This document shows, piece after piece, positions 34,552 through 41,075 of a stretch of DNA of 48,687 bases. The stretch covers positions 768 through 49,454 of the forward strand of contig MFRE01000012.1 of NCBI GenBank assembly GCA_001784475.1, read 5' to 3'. A model generated the notes under the pieces. The model was not told the origin of the DNA. It did not search any database and saw only the letters and a program-made list of their open reading frames with translations. Position 1 is the stretch's first letter; each line of letters begins with the position of its first letter. The DNA is from Candidatus Magasanikbacteria bacterium RIFOXYD2_FULL_41_14 (GTDB lineage Bacteria; Patescibacteriota; Patescibacteriia; Magasanikbacterales; GWA2-37-8). Made by a program: the position numbers and the translations under genes.

Positions 34552-35664
34552 ATGAACCTAAATTTACTGCAAACTTCACTCACTTTTCTGCTGGCTGCCT
34601 GCATTGGCGCTTTTTTGTGGGCACCACTTTTAACCAAGTTTTTATATAAATATAAAATTACTCGCCGTGGTGATTTTGATTATACTTTGCGTGGTGAAAA
34701 ACAATCCAAGGTGGGCACGCCAATAATGGGTGGACTACTTGTAATTATTACAGTGATTGTAATTACCTTACTATTTAATTGGGATAGACGATATACTTAT
34801 GTGCCTATGGGCGTAATGACCATCGCTGCCCTACTCGGCGCAGCTGACGACCTTTTGAATATATTTGGTATACAACGCCGCTTGCGTTCATTTCATCAGA
34901 CTTTAACACTTATCAAGGTTCACAAACATTGGCATGTCCGTCTTTGGCATACCCTCTCACTGCCATGGGTGGCTTTTAGACGGGCAGTACGAATATTTGG
35001 CTCGAAGCCCGGTCGAGGAATTTTTGTTCATGAAAAACTATTATTGCAATTCTTGGCAGGCGCGGTTGCCGCTTGGTGGGTTTATTTTAAATTAGGCGAA
35101 ACCTGGCATTCAATTTGGATGCCGTTTAATGGCCAAGTAAATATTGGTTGGTGGATAATTCCGTTAATAATTTTCTTTGTAATGTTTACCGCGAACGCGG
35201 TAAACTTTGCCGATGGCTTGGACGGTCTGGCGGGCGGGGCGCTTATTATTACTTTCTCGGCGCTTGCTTTTATCAGCTGGGCAGAAGGTCGCACCGCTTT
35301 TGCTCCACTTAATGCTACCGTTGTCGGCGCGCTAATCGCCTACACTTATTTTAATGTCAAACCAGCGCGTTTTCAGATGGGTGATGTGGGATCGCTCGGA
35401 CTGGGGGCACTACTTGCCATCAACGCTATTGCCATTGATCGTATTTTACTTTTGCCCTTCTTGGGTTTTATTTTCTATCTTGAAATTATTACCGTAATTA
35501 TACAAGTTTTATCTCGGCGCCTTTTGGGCCGGCGTATTTTTAAAATGGCCCCCTTACACCATCACTTTGAATTTTTGGGTTGGAGCGAAGAAAAGATTGT
35601 CATGCGCTTTTGGATAATACATGGATTCGTAGTTTTCGTCGGACTATGGGTGGCGTTTTATTAA
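34552..35664 (+). CDS. mraY: Phospho-MurNAc-pentapeptide transferase with cytoplasmic insertion
   Basis: Transfers phospho-MurNAc-pentapeptide to undecaprenyl phosphate (lipid I), in the inner membrane. The track starts at a TTG (34525), but the ATG at 34552 (MNLNLLQT) is preferred, giving 370 aa. Motifs: KVGTPIMGGLLVII, GAADDLLNIFG (Asp-Asp), NAVNFADGLDGLAGG (catalytic Asp), FQMGDVGSLGLGALL and PLHHHFEFLGWSEEKIVMRFW. Between the DD motif and EKLLLQF there are ~60 residues (SFHQTLTLIKVHKHWHVRLW...) where most MraY have ~20. This adds a His/Trp/Arg-rich cytoplasmic insertion. About ten membrane segments. Confidence 0.92.
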   Translation: MNLNLLQTSLTFLLAACIGAFLWAPLLTKFLYKYKITRRGDFDYTLRGEKQSKVGTPIMGGLLVIITVIVITLLFNWDRRYTYVPMGVMTIAALLGAADDLLNIFGIQRRLRSFHQTLTLIKVHKHWHVRLWHTLSLPWVAFRRAVRIFGSKPGRGIFVHEKLLLQFLAGAVAAWWVYFKLGETWHSIWMPFNGQVNIGWWIIPLIIFFVMFTANAVNFADGLDGLAGGALIITFSALAFISWAEGRTAFAPLNATVVGALIAYTYFNVKPARFQMGDVGSLGLGALLAINAIAIDRILLLPFLGFIFYLEIITVIIQVLSRRLLGRRIFKMAPLHHHFEFLGWSEEKIVMRFWIIHGFVVFVGLWVAFY

Positions 35665-35723
35665 AAATTGCAAATTTTTGATTTATAATTTCAAAATATC
35701 CAATTAACATTTCGCGATTTGCA

Positions 35724-36386
35724 TTGAAAAATTTAAAATTAATTGTGTATCTCACTTTCTCCCAAAAAACCATAACCGACTTTACCGAAACCAACATCGA
35801 AAACCTATACAACACTGGTTTTGTTTTTACGCGCCAAGGTAAAGGTGAGATGGACCAAACCAGAAGTGTGCGGGTGAATTTGGCTAAATTTAAATTGTCC
35901 AGTGAGAACCGCCGGATATTGCGCAAAAACGAAAATTTAAAATTTGAAATTATCGCTCTCCCCCACCCCAATTATGAGTGGACGATCCATAAACTTGGAC
36001 ATGATTTTTATTCAAAAAAATTTGGCAACAAGACTTTTTCGGCTAATAAAATCAAAGAACTACTGACTGATAAAAATAAAAGTAACTTTAATTTATTATT
36101 ATCTTTTAGCAAGCCCAAACCAATCGGATTTGCCATTTGCTTTCAAACTAAAAATATTTTACATTATTCTTATCCTTTTTACGATTTAGAGTCCGAAATG
36201 CCTAATATTGGTATCGCAATGATGACCGAAGCGATTATCTGGGCGCAAGAAAATAACAAAAAATATGCTTACCTTGGATCTGCCAAAGACGCGAAAGCAT
36301 TATATAAATTCCAATTTAGCGGCACAGAATGGTTTGACGGTGATAAGTGGAAAACTAACACTGATGAACTAAAACAAGTTATATGA
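35724..36386 (+). CDS. GNAT-fold acyl/aminoacyl transferase, ATE-like
   Basis: 220 residues. The C-terminal half (HYSYPFYDLESEMPNIGIAMMTEAIIWAQENNKKYAYLGSA, then ALYKFQFSGTEWFDG) resembles the C-terminal domain of arginyl/leucyl-tRNA-protein transferases (YYFYDPD...GhyshhxEIxhAxxxgxxYhYLGY...KhxYKxxFxPxE). The N-terminal Cys-rich zinc domain of true ATE1 is missing. Lying between mraY and an Mpl-like ligase, it could instead be a tRNA-dependent transferase acting on the peptidoglycan peptide (FemX-like), but that is inference. The stop overlaps the next start by 4 nt. Confidence 0.55.
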   Translation: MKNLKLIVYLTFSQKTITDFTETNIENLYNTGFVFTRQGKGEMDQTRSVRVNLAKFKLSSENRRILRKNENLKFEIIALPHPNYEWTIHKLGHDFYSKKFGNKTFSANKIKELLTDKNKSNFNLLLSFSKPKPIGFAICFQTKNILHYSYPFYDLESEMPNIGIAMMTEAIIWAQENNKKYAYLGSAKDAKALYKFQFSGTEWFDGDKWKTNTDELKQVI

Positions 36387-36808
36387 AAATAACGATTTGC
36401 TATAGTATGCAATTCGCAGAAAAGGCGACCAAGGCACAGACATGGCTAAACGCTCGTGGTTATGAAACGTTTGTATCCAGCGTTAATGCTGGTTATATTG
36501 GTTTGGATGATAAGGCAAAAGAAAAGCTAAAGTTGCATCATAAATATAAAGAAGACGCTATTCGCAATCATTTCAATTTGATAAAAAACTGTGATGCTAT
36601 TTTAGTTTTGAATTATGATAAAAACGGCATTGAAAACTACATCGGTGGTAATGCTTTTTTAGAAATGGGAATTGCTTACTTTTTAAAAAAACCAATCTAT
36701 CTGCTAAATCAAATTCCCAAAATGCCCTACTATGAAACTGAAATCATCGCGATGAAACCGACAATTATAAACGACGACTTGTCTGTAATTCTGAAATCCA
36801 CAATCTAA
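36383..36808 (+). CDS. Nucleoside 2-deoxyribosyltransferase-like protein
   Basis: 141 residues. TICYSMQFAEKATKAQTWLNARGYETFVS resembles the Rossmann-like N-terminus of the family. HFNLIKNCDAILVLNYDKNGIENYIGGNAFLEMGIAYFLKKPIYLLNQIP matches the pattern 'aDhhhhhnxxxxxxxNYIGgnthlElgfAxxxgKPIhhh' of deoxyribosyltransferase-like domains. These proteins are widespread as small uncharacterised genes; the substrate is unknown. ATGA overlap with the preceding gene and 11 nt before the Mpl-like ligase. Confidence 0.65.
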   Translation: MKITICYSMQFAEKATKAQTWLNARGYETFVSSVNAGYIGLDDKAKEKLKLHHKYKEDAIRNHFNLIKNCDAILVLNYDKNGIENYIGGNAFLEMGIAYFLKKPIYLLNQIPKMPYYETEIIAMKPTIINDDLSVILKSTI

Positions 36809-36819
36809 AATCTGAAACT

Positions 36820-38253
36820 ATGAAACACATTCACTTTATCGGCATTTGTGGCGTGGGCATGGGGGCGCTGGCTGTTTTATGGCATAAAAAAGGCTGGAAA
36901 GTGACTGGTTCAGATGCGGGGTTTTATCCGCCGATTTCTACGCATTTAACAAAACATAATATTAATTATTATGCCGGTTGGCACCCCGAGAAAATTGGCG
37001 CGCTCCCGCCCTCTCTTAATCTCCCCCTCGGGCAGGGGGAGACAGCCCGACCGGATTTGGTGGTCGTGGGCAATGTCGCGGGCTCACAAAACCCTGAATT
37101 AAAATATGTTTTGGATAATAATATTCCAAATCTTTCTTATCCGGAATTAATAGAACAAAATTTAATTAAAACCAACTCCATTGTCTGCGCCGGCACTTTT
37201 GGCAAAACTTCCACTGCCGCTCTGCTCGCAAAAATTTTTATTGACGCCAAATTTAATCCGGCCTATATGTTCGGAGCAGTGGCCTCTGATTTGGATATGT
37301 CGGCTGATGATTTAGGTGGCGAATGGAGTATTGTGGAAGGCGACGAATATAAAACCGGGCGGACTGACTTGAAAGCGAAATTTTTTCATTATCACCCCAC
37401 CCATTTACTTTTAACTTCCGCCACTTGGGACCACGCTGATGTTTATCCCACTGAAAAATTATATTTAGAAACGTTTCAAAAAATAATCACTCAACTGCCA
37501 AAAAACGGGTTACTCGTGGCGTCGGAAAAAGTTATTAATATTCAATCATTGGGTGTTATCCAGTCATCTTGCCCAATAATTACCTATGGTCCAGCAGTTG
37601 AAAATGACTATCAGTACTTTGATGTTACCCCCACTAAAAATGGCCTTACATTTAAAATTAAAAATAAAACTGAAACCTACAATTTAAAATCCGAAATTTT
37701 AGGTACCTACATGGCCGACAATATCTGCGGTGCCTTTGCTTTAGCACATACAGTCGGCATTGATTCTAAAACAATTATAGCCAGCATTAAAAATGCCGGC
37801 GGGGTTAAACGCCGTTTAGAAAAACGCGGAACAACAACCATTACCAATGCCACGGTATTTGATGACATTGCTCACTCCCCAGCCAAAGCCCAAGCCGTTC
37901 TTTCAACTTTACGCCAAATTTATGACGGTAAAATTTTTGCCGTTTATGAACCCAACACTGGCAACCGCCAACCCGAATCAGCGCCCGCCTACGACAATGC
38001 CTTCGCAGATGCATCCGAAGTCATCATCCCCCGCCTTACCAAAATTAAATCAGATAACAAATCCAAGCATTGGGACGGGAACGAGCTCGCCTGCGTAATC
38101 AGCAGCACCAAACCCGCCACCCAATATATTGCTGATGATGAAAAATTAGTAAATTATCTATTAAAAAATGCCGGACCAAACGATGTAATCGTATTTTTAG
38201 GTAGCCACGGTTGGCGTGGCATGATTGAAGCAATTATAAATAGTAATTCATAA
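36820..38253 (+). CDS. mpl: Mpl/MurC-type UDP-N-acetylmuramate ligase with repeat-derived insertion
   Basis: 477 residues. HFIGICGVGMGALAVLWHKKGWKVTGSDAGFYPPISTHL and DLVVVGNVAGSQNPEL resemble Mpl (murein tripeptide ligase) more than MurC. CAGTFGKTSTAALLAKI is the P-loop. VEGDEYKTGRTDLKAKFFHYHPTHLLLTSATWDHADVY carries Mg/substrate residues with the 'dxrsKFxhy' word typical of Mpl, and VFDDIAHSPAKAQAVLSTLR the C-terminal domain. It may serve as the MurC of this organism or recycle murein peptides. About 10 residues (LPPSLNLPLGQGE) near position 65-77 come from a palindromic intergenic-type repeat (37021-37041) and interrupt an otherwise normal loop. Confidence 0.85.
   Translation: MKHIHFIGICGVGMGALAVLWHKKGWKVTGSDAGFYPPISTHLTKHNINYYAGWHPEKIGALPPSLNLPLGQGETARPDLVVVGNVAGSQNPELKYVLDNNIPNLSYPELIEQNLIKTNSIVCAGTFGKTSTAALLAKIFIDAKFNPAYMFGAVASDLDMSADDLGGEWSIVEGDEYKTGRTDLKAKFFHYHPTHLLLTSATWDHADVYPTEKLYLETFQKIITQLPKNGLLVASEKVINIQSLGVIQSSCPIITYGPAVENDYQYFDVTPTKNGLTFKIKNKTETYNLKSEILGTYMADNICGAFALAHTVGIDSKTIIASIKNAGGVKRRLEKRGTTTITNATVFDDIAHSPAKAQAVLSTLRQIYDGKIFAVYEPNTGNRQPESAPAYDNAFADASEVIIPRLTKIKSDNKSKHWDGNELACVISSTKPATQYIADDEKLVNYLLKNAGPNDVIVFLGSHGWRGMIEAIINSNS
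37010..37046. repeat. In-frame palindromic repeat inside mpl
   Basis: CCCTCTCTTAATCTCCCCCT followed by CGGGCAGGGGGAGAC has the form of the widespread intergenic repeat 'cctccctTaa.ctcccc..gggggagac'. It is a GC hairpin (CTCCCCCTC...AGGGGGAG) read in frame by mpl. Confidence 0.7.
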
Positions 38254-38257
38254 ACTT

Positions 38258-38806
38258 ATGAAAATACCGGAGCAAGCCAAAAAAGTTTTTAACGGAGTGG
38301 TGTTTGATGTTTACCAATGGGATCAAAAATTATACGACAACAGTAACGCCACTTTTGAGATGCTCAAACGGCCAAACACTCTTTCTGTTATACCCACCAT
38401 AGAAAATAAAATAGTTATCGGTAGCCACGAACAACCTGGACTGCCACCCAGCTACGGATTTTTAGGCGGACGCCAGGATAAAGACGAAAGTCCGGAGCAA
38501 GGCGCCCAGCGGGAACTTTTGGAAGAAGGCGGACTCATGAGCGAAAATTGGGAGCTATATAATTCGTTTTCACCCCACGCCAAATTAGATTGGATAGTTT
38601 ACTATTTTATCGCGCGCGACTGCAAAAAAACTCAAGAACCAAATTTAGATGCTGGTGAAAAAATAAAAACCTTTGCTGTTAGCTTTGACGAATTAGTTGA
38701 TATGGTTTTAGGGGAAAAATTTTATGGCACGGACTTTGCCCTCCACGTCGCAAAATTAAAAATCCGCAACCGTTTGGACGATTTGCGGACTTTACTGTTT
38801 AAGTAA
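38258..38806 (+). CDS. Nudix hydrolase
   Basis: 182 residues. The Nudix box is GFLGGRQDKDESPEQGAQRELLEEGGL (G-x5-E-x7-REhLEEGG), giving the Mg2+-binding glutamates needed to cleave a nucleoside diphosphate linked to another group. Flanking strands NTLSVIPTIENKIVIGSHEQP and LDWIVYYFIARDC fit an ADP-ribose/ADP-sugar pyrophosphatase fold, but the substrate cannot be assigned. Starts 4 nt after the mpl stop, ending the plus-strand cell-wall block. Confidence 0.88.
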   Translation: MKIPEQAKKVFNGVVFDVYQWDQKLYDNSNATFEMLKRPNTLSVIPTIENKIVIGSHEQPGLPPSYGFLGGRQDKDESPEQGAQRELLEEGGLMSENWELYNSFSPHAKLDWIVYYFIARDCKKTQEPNLDAGEKIKTFAVSFDELVDMVLGEKFYGTDFALHVAKLKIRNRLDDLRTLLFK

Positions 38807-38864
38807 TCACCGGAAAATTACTTTTGTGTTACAGTGTTTATTTGTTGTAGTGCTGTAGTATTTG

Positions 38865-39029
38865 CTATTTCCCTTCTTCAACAATTTCCACTTTAATCGG
38901 ATCGCTTTCACAGTCCTTAATTTCCAGTGTCATACCACAAGAATCACATTCCACGACCACTCCGTCTTCGATGTCAACATAAGAAGTAAGGTCAACATCA
39001 TTTTTGCACTCTGGACAAATTAATTTCAT
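38865..39029 (-). CDS. Small zinc-ribbon protein (LysW/ArgW-like, 54 aa)
   Basis: Not in the ORF track. From ATG 39029 to TAG 38865 it encodes MKLICPECKNDVDL...VVECDSCGMTLEI...: two CxxC pairs spaced as in LysW-type amino-group carrier proteins and other mini zinc ribbons. The true LysW C-terminal EDWGE, to which the amino acid is attached, is absent (ends VEIVEEGK). A carrier role is therefore doubtful and it may be a simple structural zinc ribbon. Divergent from the PLP enzyme gene with only 34 nt between starts, so they may share a control region. Confidence 0.75.
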   Translation of the reverse strand: MKLICPECKNDVDLTSYVDIEDGVVVECDSCGMTLEIKDCESDPIKVEIVEEGK

Positions 39030-39063
39030 ATAGTATTAAATATAGTATTACGGTCATTATTAT

Positions 39064-39945
39064 ATGCCAAAACCAAAAAAAAATCAAGTAGTTACTCCCC
39101 AACCCCAGGCCGACAAACTAGCCCGCGCCTTGGGACTCACGATGCCACTGTATCTCAAACGCGAAGATTTGCACCCTTTAAAATCCCACAAGGGTCGCTC
39201 CCTGCCACCCATGATTGATCATTATTTAAAATTTGGTCACAGTAATTTTGTTATTTCTTCTTCCGGTAATGCTGCTCTGGCCGCTGGGCTTTATCTTAAA
39301 AAAATCAATTCCTCTCAAAAAAATAAAATAAATTTAAAAATTTTTGTCGGTAAAAAAATCCCAGCCGACAAAATAAAACCACTGCAAGCTCTGACAAATA
39401 AAAATATTACCATTGTTCAAGTGACTAACCCCAAACAGAGCGCTTTTTTAGCCCAAAAACAAGGAGCAGTTTTATTACGCCAATCTTTGGATAATCTCGC
39501 GCCCAAGGGCTATGCCGACCTCTACGATGAATTAAGACGTATCAAGGAATTAAAAACGATCTTTATACCTACCTCATCTGGAACAACATTGGCGGGCCTT
39601 TTCATGGCCTCCAAAGGCAAAATTCAGCTAAACATAGTGCAAACCGACTTTTGCCACCCTTTTGTTAAATCAAACTTACCAACTCCCCAAAAATCCTTGG
39701 CGGGGGCTATTGTGGATAAAGTCGGACACCGCAAAACAGAAGTGCTAAAGGCCTTGAAAAAATCCAAGGGGGCAGGTTATGTGGCCGACGATTGGGACAT
39801 AAAAAATGCCATAAAATTAGCGTACAAAACCGAAAAAATTAAACTATCCCCCAACAGTGCTTTGGCATTAGTGGGGTTGCTTCATGCTTTGATAAAGGGG
39901 TGGCAACCGAAAGGAGCGATTGCACTTCTTATCACTGGAAAATAA
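39064..39945 (+). CDS. PLP-dependent enzyme, tryptophan synthase beta superfamily
   Basis: 293 residues. YLKREDLHPLKSHKGRSLPPMI contains the fold-type II PLP lysine (S-h-K). VISSSGNAALAAGLYLKK is the phosphate/asparagine motif and FIPTSSGTTLAGLFMA a second glycine/serine-rich loop. It resembles shortened threonine synthase/threonine dehydratase relatives but lacks clear features of any single one, so the reaction (deaminase, synthase or desulfhydrase) is open. C-terminus ends KGAIALLITGK, the typical last strand. Confidence 0.72.
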   Translation: MPKPKKNQVVTPQPQADKLARALGLTMPLYLKREDLHPLKSHKGRSLPPMIDHYLKFGHSNFVISSSGNAALAAGLYLKKINSSQKNKINLKIFVGKKIPADKIKPLQALTNKNITIVQVTNPKQSAFLAQKQGAVLLRQSLDNLAPKGYADLYDELRRIKELKTIFIPTSSGTTLAGLFMASKGKIQLNIVQTDFCHPFVKSNLPTPQKSLAGAIVDKVGHRKTEVLKALKKSKGAGYVADDWDIKNAIKLAYKTEKIKLSPNSALALVGLLHALIKGWQPKGAIALLITGK

Positions 39946-40002
39946 TTTTTTACATTTTCGTGTCTCAACACTGATTTTTAAAATGAGTATTAAGAGACGA
40001 GC

Positions 40003-40034
40003 CGCACCGATGATCCCCTAAGGCATCGGTGCGG
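40003..40034. terminator. GC-rich hairpin downstream of the 69-aa orphan gene
   Basis: CCGCACCGATG and CATCGGTGCGG form a perfect 11-bp stem around an 11-nt loop, between the convergent ends of the PLP gene and the GC-rich orphan gene. There is no T-tract on either strand, so termination is uncertain. Confidence 0.55.
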
Positions 40035-40053
40035 GCAAATTGTGAGAAGGCGA

Positions 40054-40263
40054 TCAACAGCCGTAGCCACTCGGACCGAAACCCCCGCTGTCGTTGATGA
40101 TGGCGCGGTGGGGAATGGCCGCCAACAGCTCGGCGCGTTCGGCCGCGATAAACACCGACCGCGCATCGGGCGAGTTGGCAGCGATCTGCGCCACCTCACG
40201 CCACCAATCCTGGGGCTGTTCCCCCACGTCAGTTGTTACTGCCGGCAACTTGATCTCCAACAT
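40054..40263 (-). CDS. GC-rich orphan protein (69 aa)
   Basis: Not recognised. The ATG at 40263 is preceded by a strong AAGGAG (GGAGCAAGGAGAAAGAAATG), so this start is chosen over the longer track ORF that begins in the leader. The protein is MLEIKLPAVTTDVG...WWREVAQIAANSPDARSVFIAAERAELLAAIPHRA..., with no membrane segment, ending in a glycine/cysteine tail GGFGPSGYGC. Base composition (clearly GC-rich third positions) and the strong ribosome binding site are unlike all neighbours, suggesting import. It is the only gene downstream of the phe-type attenuator at 40357-40521. A modified-peptide precursor is conceivable from the tail but unsupported. Confidence 0.55.
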   Translation of the reverse strand: MLEIKLPAVTTDVGEQPQDWWREVAQIAANSPDARSVFIAAERAELLAAIPHRAIINDSGGFGPSGYGC

Positions 40264-40356
40264 TTCTTTCTCCTTGCTCCTTGGAGCTGGGTCATGACTG
40301 CGCCCGACATTCAGACGCATTATTTGACCCAACTCCAAACTATAAAGAACAATAAT

Positions 40357-40389
40357 TAAAAAAGCCATCCCGATATGCGGAATGGCTTT
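40357..40389 (-). terminator. Intrinsic terminator of the phe-type leader
   Basis: Minus strand AGCCATTCCG-CATAT-CGGGATGGCT (10-bp stem) plus T6. The 5' arm contains CATTCCGC, which can instead pair perfectly with GCGGAATG in the leader (8-bp antiterminator). Confidence 0.87.
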
Positions 40390-40412
40390 GTTATTTGATT
40401 ATTTATTCAAAC

Positions 40413-40484
40413 TCAAACAACACATTCCGCGGAATGGCTAAAGTAAAAGAAAAACACTTGATTGTTTTTGTAAGTTTTAATCAT
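40413..40484 (-). CDS. Phe/Tyr leader peptide (23 aa), orphan attenuator
   Basis: ORF from ATG 40484 to TGA 40413, not in the ORF track. Codons 11-15 are Phe-Phe-Phe-Tyr-Phe (QVFFFYFS), like the E. coli pheL. Directly after them, AGCCATTCCGC (region 1) can pair with GCGGAATG (region 2). Region 2 can alternatively pair with the same word CATTCCGC at the start of the terminator (region 3). The control region is therefore complete. The expected target (a pheA, tyrA or aminotransferase gene) is missing; only the GC-rich orphan gene follows before the convergent PLP gene. Confidence 0.83.
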   Translation of the reverse strand: MIKTYKNNQVFFFYFSHSAECVV

Positions 40485-40493
40485 ACTATTTAT

Positions 40494-40521
40494 ATAGTAC
40501 CATACTAACCAAAGCTGTCAA
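40494..40521 (-). promoter_or_regulatory. Promoter of the phe-type leader
   Basis: Minus strand TTGACA (40521-40516), 16-nt spacer, TACTAT (40499-40494), then 9 nt to the leader ATG. The -35 box lies in the palindrome CTGTCA-TT-TGACAG, which could be an operator. The promoter and first codons (ATGATTAAAA) closely match the aro leader. Confidence 0.75.
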
Positions 40522-40569
40522 ATGACAGGTGTGAATAAATATATTGTTGGCCAAAATGACCATAGATAT

Positions 40570-40870
40570 TGAAGGGGGGCCCGCGGATTACTCAACGCGG
40601 GCCAAGGCCGTTCCCCAGTTGGGGAAGGAAAAGAAAATCAAACGAAAATGGATCGGTAGCACGCCTTGGGGCGGCGCCAACCAGCACCGTCCTCAAACCA
40701 ACGCCACCCCATTGGGTGGCTGAACTCGTCCACGACGAGTTCAGCGTGGTCGGGCACACCAGCCGGGCGAGAAAGCGGAGCATTCATCGATCCTCCAGCC
40801 CCCTCACATTGAGGGGGGAACGGGTAAATTGGGGCGAAACTTCTCCCCCAAAAATAGACAAGCGTTATCT
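40570..40870. ncRNA. GC-rich block of consecutive hairpins (candidate structured RNA)
   Basis: About 300 nt with at least five perfect or near-perfect hairpins in a row: GGCCCGCG/CGCGGGCC, TTCCCC/GGGGAA, GCCACCC/GGGTGGC, GCTGAACTCGTC/GACGAGTTCAGC (12 bp, 3-nt loop, 40719-40745) and CCCCCTC/GAGGGGG. High GC in an AT-rich genome plus dense local pairing suggests a structured RNA or an array of palindromic repeats. Neither RNase P, SRP nor group II intron signatures are visible, and the coding strand is undecided. Short ORFs across it are not convincing. Confidence 0.4.
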
Positions 40871-40904
40871 ACTTTTGGAGAAAAATTTACACCCAAATAA
40901 AAAG

Positions 40905-40935
40905 AACAAAAAAACCACCGCAATCGGTGGTTTTG
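40905..40935 (-). terminator. Terminator downstream of the HtrA-like gene
   Basis: AAACCACCG-CAAT-CGGTGGTTT. On the minus strand the stem is followed by seven T, placed about 140 nt after the HtrA-like stop codon. The plus strand has only a T4 tail. Confidence 0.7.
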
Positions 40936-41075
40936 TTAACTATTAAAACTTAAACAAACCACCAAAATCGTGGAATAGAAATAATAATCAATTTTCCGTT
41001 CGCTAGTTTGTTGTGCATATATGTCTAGAATAGCACTAGTTAAAATTTTTGGCAAGATCGCCCGCTGTGGATAAT

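Noticed and set aside
40570-40870. RNase P RNA, SRP RNA or group II intron for the hairpin block
   Set aside because: The RNase P core words (GAGGAAAGTCC and the ACAGAAA region), the SRP loop (GTCAGG...GGAAGCAGC) and a domain V hairpin are all absent.
40569-40946. ORFs over the hairpin block (40569..40946 plus, 40592..40783 minus)
   Set aside because: The sequence is a chain of perfect hairpins, the translations have no recognisable domain, and no start signal is present.
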